From assembly GCF_004210375.1 (NCBI RefSeq), contig NC_134825.1, forward strand, positions 63,789,558 to 63,853,557: 64,000 nt of DNA. Reading direction: 5' to 3'. A model generated the notes under the pieces. It searched no databases and was not told the origin of the DNA. It saw only the letters and a program-made list of their open reading frames with translations. Position 1 is the first letter of the stretch, and each line of letters opens with the position of its first letter. A program made the translations under genes and the position numbers. This document shows, one piece after another, positions 47,601 through 59,518 of this stretch. This stretch comes from Tachypleus tridentatus. Taxonomy: Eukaryota; Arthropoda; Merostomata; Xiphosura; Limulidae.

Positions 47601-50600
47601 TACAACTGTATATTTAAACTTTCTTTATAGCTGTTTTCAAAGTTTTAATTTAATAAATGATTAAAGTACTTGATGAGACACCTTAACAATGTCTGAACAA
47701 AGTCCTGTACACAAAAGTAAAGTAAGGGAAACATGAAAATTAAAGAAATGAATAACATATTTTGAAGACGTGATTGGTTCTTAGCATTTGTTGTTATCCT
47801 TTGAGCTCGGAAGAAAAATTCTAAACATATTTGACATGTAGATTGTTTTCTGTCTAAAAAAAATTTTGCAGCTCTGCAGAAAGGAAAATACAAACTTTTA
47901 TTTTCCCAGAGACAATACCTTACCTTTGTACACAGACCAGCTTCATTCCTCACATCTCTTTACGAGATTTTCATGCCACTAATCTGGAGTTAACTCCCAC
48001 CAAAAATTACTTGTTTAATGTATAATAGTAGCCTACTGTTAGGAGGGTGACACTTTCTTCTTGTGCAATAATTTCCTTTAAACTTGCACTTGAGGTAATT
48101 TCATTCTTTTTTTTAAATGAATATTGTTTAAAACTTTATTAATCAATTAAATGTGATTTGTGATAGTTTATGAAACTTCTGTTTATTTAAGTTTTGCTGG
48201 TATCCTTATTACTACAGAAGTAATGGAATAACTTTTTTTACTTGCCTATTATTAATTCCCAAATGACAGTACTTCTGCTTCATCCTGTGATATGATGTTC
48301 TTAAGACAGGACCTGTTTTCTCTTGTGACTAATAAAGGCTTATTTTCTGTGGAGGATGCGACACCCATTATTTGATGTACAGTGGGTTCTTCCTGTTACT
48401 TCAGCTAATGTTCTTTCTTCCTAGTTTTGACATGATCAAGGTGACAATTTTCACAGTCTTCTCCTCATCAGGCTTGATCTAGCCATAGCTTTAACTTGGA
48501 AAAGAATACTCATTCCTTTTATCTCTTTTTTGACAATTTTTCAGGTGTGTTCATTTTTCTCTTTTCCATTTTTCTTTTGATTCCTCTTGTGCTTACTTGT
48601 GTGACTACTTTGTCTTCTCATTGCAGACTTATTTCTCTAACACCTGTACACCCTTGGGAACGTGCCTTATCCTCCTTGCCTGTTTGCTTCCCAGCCTTTG
48701 GAATTTCTTTTATCTGTTTAGGGGATGGATCCATTAACTTTTATTTCTTTCTAGTGCCCAATTTTTGTTCCTTTATTCTTTCTTTTTTTTTTTTGCAACT
48801 CTCCAATGTTACCTTTCAAAACTTCTTGTGTTTGAGATGCTTGATTGTGCTCAGGAGGGGTTTTCTGGAGAGATGTTTTTCATCACAGTCACTACTACAA
48901 CTACTTCTGTTTTATTTCTCTTTACTTGGTTCTTCTGTTGTTGAGATGGGATGTACTTCTAGAAAATGTATGCCTCCATCACACTTACCTTCATGATCTT
49001 TATTGGGCTTCATTTCTTTGCTCTGAAGTCTTCAAGAGTGTCTCTGGCTCACTGAAAATTTGAGTTGGGGCATCTTGAAATAAGGTCCTTCTAATTTCTT
49101 ACTGTTTCTCATTTTTCTTAATCTCATCATTCTGTTCCTGTTCCTAGGCTTGCCTATCCCATCTCCCTATTTCATCTATCAGGCCTTCTTCTACTTCACA
49201 CTTTCTGATGTTAGAACCATTGCTAGTTTTGTTGGGCCTGTTTATTTCTCGTAGCCATTGTTTAGTCTTCCTTTTTCCAACAGATGGGCTCCTCAGGTAT
49301 CACCCTCAGCTTATTTTTCACCCCTCTTTTACCTCTCCCCTTTTTATTTCCTCCCCTTTCTATTCCCCTTTATCTTCAGTGTCTCAAGGATATGAATGTG
49401 ATCATAGAACTCTTGGCCAAGAATGCCATCAAAAGGATGTTAACACTTGCACCTTGTCATTTTGTAGTCTCCAAGAAGAATAGAGACTAGTGTGCAGTTA
49501 TCAACCTGTCTTCAATCAACAGTTTTCTTATCTGTTGGTTCTGTAGGGATTCCTTCTCTTCTCTCCAGGGCTTTTTTTTTCACCCAAGCTGTGGATAACG
49601 AAGATCAAAATTTTGACATCTTTTTACACATTCTGATGAACCTGTCCTCTAGATGATTTCTTTGTTTCTTCCATCAGGATTGGATATTCCTGTTCCATAT
49701 TATTTTACCATTGCATCTTTGTGTCATTTTCCTGCCTTGTTTGTAGACTGTAGCTGAGGTTCTATTATTACATAGAGAATTAGCTTCTTCTCACCTCCTC
49801 TTTCTTTCACACTTGTATTTTTCTGCAGAGGATTGTTTAGCTGAACTAGCTTTTAGAGCCTTGAAGGTGTTTTTAATGCTCACCCTGTATTTTGTACATC
49901 TGGGCATGTTCTTCACTTCCCATCTCAGTCAAGTTCAGCCTTAATTTACCATTTTGATTACAAATAATACAGGGTGTTCAGAAGGTCACTGTGCACTTAT
50001 ATATTTATTAACAGACAAGTTTCAATATAGAATACAGGAGGTAAATATGAATGACAATTATAAACAATGTTGAAAGTGATCCCCTTTGGCATCAATACAG
50101 GCCTGGATCCTTATTTTTTTCCAAACACTCCTATCAGTTGCTGGCTTGAAATAGACTGAATAAAATATGATTACAAAACTGCACAGTGACTTTCCAAACA
50201 CCCTGTAGAATGTGTGGTTACCAAGGTTTGTGGTTCTCATTTCTCCTCTGCACACTTAGTTCTGGATTTTGGGAAAACTGGCTTCCCTTATACCAATTAT
50301 TTATTTAGGCTACACACTCATGTATCTCTTCCAGTTGAAATTGCAAGACCAGTAGAACCATTTTTTGTATATTTTGTCCTTGAGTGTACACATTCCCTCT
50401 TTTTATTGACTTTTCTTGGTGATTTGACCTTACCAACACCATGGTTCTGTCAGGCTGGAAGGGGATGCATCTTTGAACAACTATGCAATTTTGGGTGTAT
50501 AGGCTGTATTTTAGTGCTACTGAACTTTTTTGCCATCTGTCGAGCATTTTCCAATTTTCTCTCATTTCTTGGATCAGTTGATCATGTTCTACTCTGATAG

Positions 50601-53600
50601 TTCCACAGCCATTGGTGGGGAGGGGTACCATGCATAGGACTTGTTGTTTTGGTATTGTTGGGTTAATCTCATGCCAGGGGCTCTGAATTTTATGGTGTAT
50701 CACCTCTCTTAAATGGAGATTTAACCATGAAGTGATTTCTTCTCCCTCAGATTTTTTTGTTGGGTTTATTCAGTTGGGCTCACCTTTCATCTGTGTGTTT
50801 GCCACTTTTTACACCAGACTTCCTATCTTTAATTTAACTTCTTTCCTTACTCACTAAGTAATGAATAAAGTTTTTTTTTTCTCCTGTGTCTTACCTTGAT
50901 TTTTTTTTTTTTGGTTCAGCAGGCCTGAAGTTTGTATTCTTACCTATCTTTTCAGATTATGGCTATTTTTGATATTTAATATTTACATTTTATGTACAAT
51001 TAATTTTTTATCCCAGCTCTTCAATTCTGTCATTCATTTTTTTTTTTGGTATATTTTATAGGTATGTTGTTGATAAAAAGCTGACTGCATACCATTATTG
51101 CTTCATGTGTTCTATATGTGATGTACTATGCATTTCTTTATATATAAACTGTGCTGATTCCCAAGACTTAAGATAGGAAGATCTTGCATATTCTTTAGTT
51201 TCCTTTTGTAATCTGAGAATGTTCACATTTACATTATGAACCTCTTTAGGTCTTACATCACTTACACTACTCAAAGTAATGTTTTGCTGGTTTTTTTTTC
51301 TGTTTGAAAATCATTGTATTGATTCATCTTGCTACAAAATTGCTTGATGGATTTGTCAAAGAATGTAATGAGTTGTACCTCTCTGTTCTATCCCCCCTCC
51401 CCGCTAGTACAGCAGTAAGTCTACAGATTTAAAACCCGAAAATCACGGGTTTGATTCCCCTCTGTAAGCACAGCAGATAGCCCATCGTGGCTTTGCCATA
51501 AGAAAAACTCACTCTGTTCCATGTGTTAATTTTAATGTGTGGTATTATTAAGGTGTCTGTAACATCTCTTGGCCACTTTTCAATAGTAGTTAGCATCGTG
51601 GCCATTATTTTAATTAGTATTCTACCTGCTGTTCTTACAGATCCCTCTTCTCATAAGTCTGTATGATTTAATTAAATATATAGATTGCATGAACTTATCA
51701 GTTTTGAATTTAATGTTTATAAATTTAAACTGGATTTCAGGTAGATTGTTATTTATGTGTCTGTACTCTTTCCGCTTTTCTTACATTTAGTTTTTATATC
51801 TGTAGTGTTATGATGGTCAGGTCAGGCTTTCCCTAAACACATGAAAATGTGTAAAAGTTTGAATGGAAGAATATCATAAGTGGTTGAGAATCTCCTAAAT
51901 TAGAATATAATATGTGAGACAGAAATTACAGAAAAAAATTGAGTAAGATAATTGAAGTTAAAGAAAAACTAAACTTAAATATAAATTTCAATGTGAAAGT
52001 AACATTTTTAAATTTTATCTAAAAATCTTAAGCTATTAATGTATATGTAAGTGAATTATATTTATTGCTTTTAATGCATGCATATTTTGTAATTTGGAAG
52101 AGAAATTGGCAGAGCTATAAATCTGTGAATGTTTGTAATAGAATATATATATTTTATATATGTTTTTAAAATACTATTTTATGTACCTTTAGCTCGAGAA
52201 TTAAGGTATCAACTAGACAACTGGCTGGGTGCTGTGGGATCAGCCTCTCACTCTCCAGCTAGAGCAATTATTGCTCCGTAAGTATAATTATTATAGAAAT
52301 AATGGAAAGATTTTGTGTTATTATAAAAGAAATATTTCTATTTTAAGCTCATGGGTAAATTACTCAGCAGTTACAGTTGCACTAGTACGTAAAGTGTTGT
52401 ATAACACATTTGAGTTTAACTTAAAATTAATCAGTTATATGAATTATTATTTGTATGAAGGTAAGACAAAGCTCTATTCACAAACATCAACAATCATAAC
52501 AAAGTACATTTCAATTTACAGACTTAAGACCTTGCAGCTATTGGATTGCATGGTTTACATAAGTTTGAAATAGGTTGTTAATTCCAGTACAATAAATACT
52601 GTTTTACTCATCACTAGCCTTCAGACTTCCACCTAATTTTGTATGTTTCCATGTGTTATTGCTGAGTTATTACATGCAAATGAGTATGTGACAGACCTCC
52701 ATCAGTAAGAGTTTGACATTACCTCTAGCTGCATGTGAGTATTTACTGATGAACCATTTGGACAATTCAGCTGTGGTATCTTACATCAATTCCTAGGGAA
52801 ACACTCAGTCTCACTCTTTCTGAATCCTCTACTTCTCCCTTTTGGACTCATTTTTTACAAGTCTATCTTGTGGTCTATCATATTCTGGGTGCTCGGAATC
52901 TTGTTATACTGATCATCTTTTGAAACCCAGCTGTTATTTTTCACATAGTGGTACCTCAATCCCTGTTTTATTTGGCTTTGCTTTCACCTGTGCACTCCAT
53001 ACATCGAGATCTTTGTTTGTCATTGCTGAACTTCACTTATTCTGGTCTCCTGTTATACACTTGTTGGTACTGGTGGTGAATGTATTCTGTTAGGACTGGT
53101 CTGATCCCTTCCTTTATTCATCTCATAATTTGTCCTTTCCCACATTTGGAACACTCCTTGTCATGTTCTTCTGGTAGTGTCCTATTAGCTGGCTCAATCT
53201 TGAATTCTTCTGTTGAGCCTTCCAACTTCCTTGTATTTTTTTCTTGTTATTTTCCCTTGTTGTTTTTCAGCCATGTATTTCTCACTTCCATCTAGTTGTG
53301 TCATTATTTCAGCTTTCCACATGGGATTTTTCTGGCCTGTTCACATGTAGTCTTCTTCCTGTGTACTTCTGTTTGCCTGTTCTCCTTAGATGTATATCAA
53401 TAGAAGAAGCATAATTATTAATGCTGGTCTCTGTGTCAATCATTCCCATATTCTTATTCTTCTATTTCCCATTTGTTTACTGGACATCTGTTGCTACTTT
53501 CCATTTCTCCTGTTTCTATTACATTTTCAATTCTTGCTATGCTCTTTCATTCTTTTCACTTCAATCACCTTCTAGCCTACCTAACTTGGTTCTTAATAAT

Positions 53601-56600
53601 TTTATCCATGTCCTTGTTTTACTTCTCTTTGGAGCTTTGGCTTCCTATTTCTATACCATTTCTCTTAAAACTTATTTCCTCCTCCTTCTCATCTGTAGTG
53701 ATTGAAGGTCTGATGTGCACACCATTGATTTATCTTACATTCTACTCCATTACTCTTGTATTCTTTTCTATCTGAAACATGCTTCTCTGTTTAAAATGTC
53801 TTTGGTGCATAAGGGTGAAGGTGTGCTTATTTCTATTTTTAACTTTATTTTCTGTTTTGATCATGATCATTTTCTCTGTCCTGTTTATGCAATTTGTTAT
53901 TATTTGTTATGCACTTCTTCACTTTTGTGGTTCATCATCCTATCTCTTCATTCTGTGGAATCCCTCATCCATTTGATCTTTTTTCCTGTTACTCTTACTG
54001 GGTGGGTTTGATAGCATATACATTTATTCTGTTCTTTATTGAATAGAGATGCATTACCAGGTGTCCTCGCATTAGAGTTGTCACCTAATTCATTCATTGG
54101 CTGATTGCTTCCGTCTTCCATTGGAGATTGCTCAGGCCAGCATGTAAATGACTTCTCACTACCTTATTGCACACTATCTGCATCATATGACTGTTTCTTT
54201 CTCATTGGACTATAGACTGTATTTGGTCACTTTTCTTTGCACATTATATTATCTCTAACTGTACAAGTATTATTCTTTTCTCTTTTTTTTTAAATCTAAC
54301 CCTCTTTCTACAAAGTTTTCTAGTCCCTTACAGGATCACATTTAGTGGTAACTGTTACTTACCAGGGTATACTTAACTCAAATTTAAATATTCTAGAGCT
54401 ATTCTGGCCTGACATAGCACTCACCCATGAGATGGAGCATTCCTAAAGTCTACTAGAGATATCCTTGAAGCAGTCATTTTATTAAACAAGGCCTGATGCA
54501 AACCACACCCAGTCATGAATAAGCATGAGTAAAGTAAGCAGGGGATCTCAGTCCATCCTCCATGCCTAGTTTAATATCAAGTGCTGGTCTTCCTTTAAAA
54601 CAAGGCTTTTGTGTTATGTTGATGTACTCCCCTGATTCACTATCACACTTTCAACTCCACTTCAGTTTTCTTCTTGCTGTGTTTGAGAGTTCTTGCCACT
54701 CACCAGTTCCTAGTTGCTGTGATGATAGACCATGGAAGATGCCTCCTGAATGTGAACAGTTTCATTCAATAAAGAGGAGAGCTGTGATGTTCTGCCTATT
54801 TGCCATGTATATATGGCTTTGCTCATCCTACTGTTACCTGAATGTCAAGTTTCCCAGGTGGTCTGAATTGGGACAGGATCAGCCAGTATAAGTCATCACT
54901 CATTTGTAGGGTGGATGTTAATTTCCTATTCTTCCTCACTGGGCTTGAGTTGAAGATGGTAAAGACTCTCCTCCCATTATGGACCAGAAACCAAATTCCC
55001 AATGCTACCTGGTTTTAGACTTGAGTTGACCCACCAAGTATAGTCTGACATACCCTAGTCACACTGTACATATAACACTTTGGAAAATCTGATACAGGTT
55101 TTGAACTATGCTTGTAATTTCTGCATGTCCTAGCAATACTTTTTTCTATGCAAAGAGTGTACCCTATTACAGATGGGGTGCAGTCTCCCACATGTGTGTA
55201 TATAGTTACAATATGTAGGGTATTACACTTCATGGGTGCTCTTCAGGTGTCCAGGTAAAATTTTGCACTGGTCCCTCTACCATTTCACATGAGATTATAG
55301 CTAGATGTGAGTGTAAGTTAAGTAGGTTTGCTCATTGCAGAATCTCATTTGTGGATAATTTTTAAGGTAGGAGTTTTGTTCAAATTACTGGTTATATAGC
55401 TTCCTCTTGTAATGCTGGGGTGTTGCTATGACTGTTTTCATAGTCTAATTAAAATGTGAATGTGTTTAGTTAAGTATATATACATGTGTGTGTCGTGTAT
55501 GATCAGTGATTTCAGTAAATAATTTAATTTTTTTTAAACTTATAAAAATGATCCAAAATACTTTTTGAAATGTTAATGATAGAGAACCATTTACAAAAGG
55601 ATAACTATGTTTTATTGAGAAGTATTGACTATAAATATACATCTATACTGTATGGTAGTGTGTTTCATTCATCAGTTCTTTTGGTTTTGTGTAATTTATA
55701 TTTATGAAGAAACATCCAACAAGTAATCAAAAAGGATTGGATAATGCATGTTTCATTAGGTGCATTTTTTTCTGCTTTTATTTCCAGCTAAAGAATGGAT
55801 GATATTATATAGATCCCATGCTTTCCCTTTGAATTTTATGGTCGGCAAGAATTGGGATACTTATTTACATAAAATACATATTGCATAACATATTTGAAAC
55901 TACCAAGTTGTTAATGAAAACAACCTACAGCTCCTACTGAAATGGGGCAGTTAAACCTCACTTGCTGCTAGGTAACAGTGCAAAAATATTCCATGTATGT
56001 ACATGCAAAATGTTGAATTAACCTTGACTCTTAAAACAAATGGTGGGACAACATGGCCAAACATAATATTTAAAAAATCATAAACCAAACTTGGTCTGAT
56101 AAATTGTTATTTATAGTAAGGCATGTAGATTTACATGCTGTTTCTTGTGTAACAAAAATAAATAATTAAAATAAAAAGTAAGCTGACTTATAATGTATGT
56201 TGTTGGCAATTATTTATTTATTTATGTATGTGTAATAATGTGCAGAATGTTTTCTGATTGCCTGAGAGCATTTCCTAGCAATGTCTTATAGTTGTATTGT
56301 CTTAATTTGTTACTTTACAAATTGTTGATAGTTTGAATCTGGCATGCATGGCAATCTGATTGGTACTGCATTTTCCTTAGGATTTGAAACCACACAAAAA
56401 TTTCCCTAACTGACGTGTGTATTTTCCATTACAACTGGTGGATATTGTGGGGCACCATTATAGGATTTTTACTGGTTTAATATCTCAATTTAAGATGAGT
56501 GAAGGATGTTTTACTGAATTAATGTACATATACATTAAAAATACAAAATATTAACTATTGAAAAATATTGTTTCAGACATGCTGGCTACCAGTACTGTGG

Positions 56601-57000
56601 AGCATGTGCTGCCTTTGCATATAGACAAGTTGATCCTTCTATTGTGTAAGTTATGTTTTCTATTTTATTTGTGGCCCAAATTAGTGAAGTAGACTTTGTA
56701 TCAACTGACACATTAAAATATTTCTAGTAAATCCAAACATGTTACCAATTACCTGGCAGTTTATATACATGTAAAAGTAGAATTGTGATGCACTTTACAG
56801 TTGTACTTTAACACAGAATATTCAGATGTAGGAGTTAATGATTCAATTCCTCTAGAGTCTCTGATGATAACTTTTGTGTGATTTCAGAAAACGCGTGTTC
56901 ATATTAGGCCCATCTCATCATGTACGGATTGGTGGTTGTGCTCTTTCACCAGCTAAGGTGTACAGAACCCCTCTCTCTGACCTTCCTATTGATTCACAGA
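41557..57000 (+). CDS. MEMO1: MEMO1 homologue, first four coding exons (3' part outside window)
   Basis: Memo is a conserved cytosolic protein with the fold of class III extradiol dioxygenases. It binds metal and acts in ErbB2-linked cell motility and redox signalling in vertebrates. Exons 41557-41617, 52193-52277, 56577-56645 and 56888-57000 join with consistent phases through GT-AG introns (10575, 4299 and 242 bp) to give 109 residues. The start [20 protein letters not shown] matches the family N-terminus. [17 protein letters not shown] carries His50, the equivalent of human metal ligand His49, and [14 protein letters not shown] carries His82, the equivalent of His81. The third ligand, a C-terminal Cys, lies beyond. 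Family length is about 295-300, so about two thirds is missing. I searched 57001-64000 for the DEHSIEMHLPY region and did not find it, so intron 4 exceeds 7 kb. Introns hold LINE and DIRS debris. Translated parts are clean. Confidence 0.95.
42770..44070 (+). mobile_element. CR1/L2-like LINE remnant with ORF1 esterase and 3' end, RT core deleted
   Basis: A GDSL/SGNH-esterase-like ORF1 is recognisable: [15 protein letters not shown] (about 42788-42833), later [14 protein letters not shown] (where the family has HVGTND), FLLGVLS, and GELHLTSGG (43186-43215). It passes directly to post-palm RT sequence (VLQKDLDHW, 43372-43400). Then the C-terminal region has [20 protein letters not shown] (about 43580-43640) and FQRRLDE, and a 3' end reading AMMDQG near 44025. 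The whole central RT is missing. Stops throughout. In MEMO1 intron 1. Confidence 0.75.
44071..49199. other. MEMO1 intron 1, T-rich tract without recognised gene
   Basis: The plus strand is pyrimidine-rich, producing long-looking but motif-free Phe/Leu/Ser-rich frames (for example 45104-45364 and 48496-48996). The stretch 48400-49200 may be the 5' part of the DIRS-like element that follows. 45700-47000 is plain AT-rich sequence. I see no host exon here. Confidence 0.45.
49200..50860 (+). mobile_element. DIRS-like retrotransposon remnant, RT and RNase H part
   Basis: Fragments in the order seen in DIRS elements. [12 protein letters not shown]...[10 protein letters not shown], then [10 protein letters not shown] (49400-49520), parallels LLxKGAI...FFVVPKKDGG...DLSxLN. 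A YLDD-region equivalent reads YIENxLLLTSS (near 49775). [17 protein letters not shown] (about 49865-49920) follows. After a nested MITE the RNase H block gives [10 protein letters not shown] (near 50590), then MPGALN (about 50670), then a tail like the EWSLxPxVF / DLFATRxN region (50720-50820). Many stops and shifts, so the assignment rests on motif order. Confidence 0.6.
49970..50205. mobile_element. 236-bp MITE with ~27-bp TIRs, TA target duplication
   Basis: Ends CAGGGTGTTCAGAAGGTCAC (49970) and GTGACTTTCCAAACACCCTG (to 50205) are inverted repeats with few mismatches, flanked by TA on both sides. The interior has no transposase. It splits the DIRS-like remnant, so it inserted later. Ends and TA suggest the Tc1/mariner superfamily. 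Confidence 0.9.
50861..52192. other. MEMO1 intron 1, 3' part
   Basis: AT-rich intronic sequence. Apart from the SINE at 51402-51512 nothing is recognised. Confidence 0.5.
51402..51512 (+). mobile_element. tRNA-derived SINE, family 2
   Basis: tRNA-like head (CGCTAGTACAGCAGTAAGTC; B box GGGTTTGATTCCCC at 51448-51461) followed by the tail GCACAGCAGATAGCCCATCG, then GTGGCTTTGCC. Shares head and tail with the copies at 8.9 and 18.3 kb. Confidence 0.85.
52193..52277 (+). CDS. MEMO1: MEMO1 coding exon 2
   Basis: 85 nt, residues 21-48 plus two bases of Pro49. [15 protein letters not shown] then SPARAIIAP. Acceptor TACCTTTAG, donor GCTCC|GTAAGT. Confidence 0.95.
52600..54900 (+). mobile_element. DIRS-like retrotransposon remnant, tyrosine-recombinase part
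   Basis: After long T-rich sequence a region reads [16 protein letters not shown] (about 53860-53910), resembling the LCPVRAL block of DIRS tyrosine recombinases. At about 54090-54200 it reads [10 protein letters not shown], stop, [14 protein letters not shown], resembling the C-terminal helix and catalytic-Tyr segment (LxxxxxAASWxSxxTFxxxYL). A block at 54670-54750 recurs at 61210-61290, which marks shared element 3' sequence. Heavily decayed. In MEMO1 intron 2. Confidence 0.5.
54901..56576. other. MEMO1 intron 2, 3' part
   Basis: AT-rich intronic sequence. No feature supported. Confidence 0.5.
56577..56645 (+). CDS. MEMO1: MEMO1 coding exon 3
   Basis: 69 nt, from the last base of Pro49 to two bases of Val72. 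[20 protein letters not shown], with metal-ligand His50. Acceptor TTTCAG, donor ATTGT|GTAAGT. Confidence 0.96.
56888..57000 (+). CDS. MEMO1: MEMO1 coding exon 4
   Basis: 113 nt, from the last base of Val72 to the first base of codon 110. [20 protein letters not shown] then [13 protein letters not shown], with His82. Acceptor GATTTCAG, donor CACAGA|GTAAGT. Confidence 0.96.
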
Positions 57001-57839
57001 GTAAGTTGTTGACTGTGAGAAAGTTTTTGAAAAAAAATAACTAATTATAAAAATACCTAATGAGCAGTGTTTCCCTGGCATAATATATACATAATGTAAT
57101 TTTTTTTGGAAAGAGAAAAAAAACACAACCACAAAACAAACTTCGAACACTGGGGCACAAATCGTAAGATGGGTCATGATGTAATGTTTCTTAGTTTTTT
57201 GAGTTACTGGAAGATTACCAGTAAAGGAACATTACCTTATTTTGGTATTTATGTCCAAACATTATGTAGGGGACTGGAATGCTAATTTCAAGAACAGTTT
57301 TGCTGTTTTCCTTATTGGTGTCTTGTTTTCTCATTATTTGTTTCTTATTTAGTTTTTTTTCTTTCTTGTGAGCAATCATCTATCCATATCTGACTGCAGA
57401 CAGAGAAAGGTTGTGAAGATGTGAGATGTTGTGGGCTATAGCACCCATTTTTCTTATCTTTTCTAAAAATGTAAGACTGAAGTTGAGTTTAATCTGGATA
57501 GACAGTGTACTCCCACTGCAAGTGGGTTTTTTTTTTCAGCTGTTACCTCAAAAAACTGTGGCACATTATATAATGACCAACCTTATTATTTGTGCCCCAA
57601 GTGTTGGATTTTGTTTTGTGGCTGCATTTTTCCTCTTTCTAGAAAACTACATTTAATTATATTTCATCTCAAGTTTGAATATGCTGTGTAAAATTCATGT
57701 TTTCCTTTCTTTCAATATAATCTGTTCTATAAAGAAAATTGTAACTTTTTAAATAGATATATATATATAATGTAATGTATCACAATATTATGAACACTAA
57801 AATATGATATATACATATATTATGATATATCTATTAGTC
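57001..57839. other. MEMO1 intron 4, first part
   Basis: AT-rich intronic sequence with homopolymer runs; no coding motif. Confidence 0.5.
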
Positions 57840-59163
57840 CTTGATACACGAGCATACCCTCCACCCAGAGGTATTGAAAGCCAGCACAGGCCCTGAGCAA
57901 ACATTGTTGCTGGGCCCCCTTTCTCTTTACTATTTTATCTTTACTGTTAAAAATAGAATTAAGTGGGATTTGAAGAAGGGAAAGATCCTGGAAAAGTGAC
58001 TCCCTCCCTTCATTGGGCGTGAGTCAAATCTCTGTACTTAAAGCTCCATAAGTGTGTGTTACCTTTGAAAGTGGACTAAAGGTATTATCTATTAGCTGAT
58101 GATACTTCAGGAAGTGCTTTTCCCAGCCAAACGTACACATCTTTGCCTTGGAGGGTGGTGTTCATACATGTTTTCTTTTGTCTTAATGTCCCCAATTCAC
58201 TATTCTAATACTATCGAGCTCATCCTTGGGACCTGCTTGAGTCCTTCTCATTATGTTTGGGTGCCCACTAATTTGGCTGTATTGTGACTCTAACCATTTT
58301 AGATATGAATGAAGAGGAGGAACTTCCTCTGGAGAACATGTTTTTATCATAAGTATCTATGCTGCTCCTCTGAGAATCTCCTACTACAGAAGCAGAACAT
58401 AGTATTTCTCCTATTTGTTTGGCACCACCTGCATTATACTCTCACCCTACTAGTGCTGCACAATATTACCACTCATAAAACCAGTCTTTTTGCTACTATC
58501 AACCAGAACATCCAAGGGAAAGAGATATCCTGCTGAGATGAATGCTTTTTTGGTATAAGGCCAGTTCATCTGCTCATTATTATTGGATTGTAGTTCTAAA
58601 AATTCATTTGTCATTTTGGATTCTATTCTGATCATGGTTTGCTACTATTTTATTATAGTATAGTTTATTTTCCTACCCTGTAATTGTGGTTTATTGATTT
58701 CTACCTCTTATAATGCGAGTATTCTGGTTTTCAGTATTTCAGAGGTAAGCCTACCTAATTTGAATATTAAACTTTCAGAATTAAAATCAATTTAAAACAG
58801 GAACTGACCTCTGAAATACCTTCCTTCCTACAAACAAATCTTCATAGTGGCTGGAATTTTCAAACAAATCTAACTTTTTCCATGAAAGCAGCTTTTATAA
58901 GATCTGCTAACTCTAGGAAAATAAGTCACGTAGAAGGTGGAAAAATGGAGTATTATGGGTAAGTGATACATATGGAAACTTGAGTAACATGTTTTGTTGA
59001 CAGCAAGAGTTTAATCTTAACAAGGAAAGGCTTGGATTGTTGATCAAAAGGTTTGAAATGTAATTTCAGTGACATTTTGCTCCACACTTTAAGCTATGGG
59101 AGTAATAATTTTAAAAGCAGAAGTAAATGTTGTTATTTGGTTTAAAAATTAAACCGTATCCCA

Positions 59164-59290
59164 AAAATTATGAAACCTTAGCATATCAAGCGTGCATTTT
59201 CATTATAAAATTTCAAAATTTAACTAAAAATGATAATTTTAACTAAATTTGTAACTAAAAATATTTTAAGAGTTGATGTTTCATAATTTT
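59164..59290. repeat. Short inverted repeat, possible small MITE
   Basis: AAAATTATGAAAC at 59164-59176 and its exact complement at 59278-59290 enclose about 100 bp of AT-rich sequence. No target duplication could be set, so this may be chance. Confidence 0.35.
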
Positions 59291-59482
59291 ATAACATTTA
59301 TTTAATATAATTTGAAAACCAATATTCTCATTTGGTCCTTTTATTACCAAGTCCAATCACTGCCATTAATCCTTGGAAAAATAGATTAAAACATTTGCTA
59401 GGTATACTTGGGGATAGTTTGGGAAGTATCTAGTTATATTTGAAACTAGTTTCACAAAGTAGCTTACTACTTTTACCTTTGT

Positions 59483-59518
59483 TATATATATATATATATA
59501 TACAGACACACACACACA
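59483..59518. repeat. (TA)n(CA)n compound microsatellite
   Basis: TA dinucleotides followed by a CAGACACACACACAC run. Confidence 0.9.

Noticed and set aside
48496..48996. 166-codon plus-strand frame, Phe/Leu-rich, looking like a membrane protein
   Set aside because: It lies in a T-rich tract where random frames give hydrophobic strings. There is no conserved motif, no plausible start context, and it is inside a MEMO1 intron beside DIRS-like debris.
50305..50703. 132-codon minus-strand frame
   Set aside because: Antisense shadow of the plus-strand DIRS-like RNase H region; no domain of its own.
52229..52573. 114-codon plus-strand frame overlapping MEMO1 exon 2
   Set aside because: It uses a different frame from the exon and runs into the intron; the true exon ends at a GT donor at 52278.
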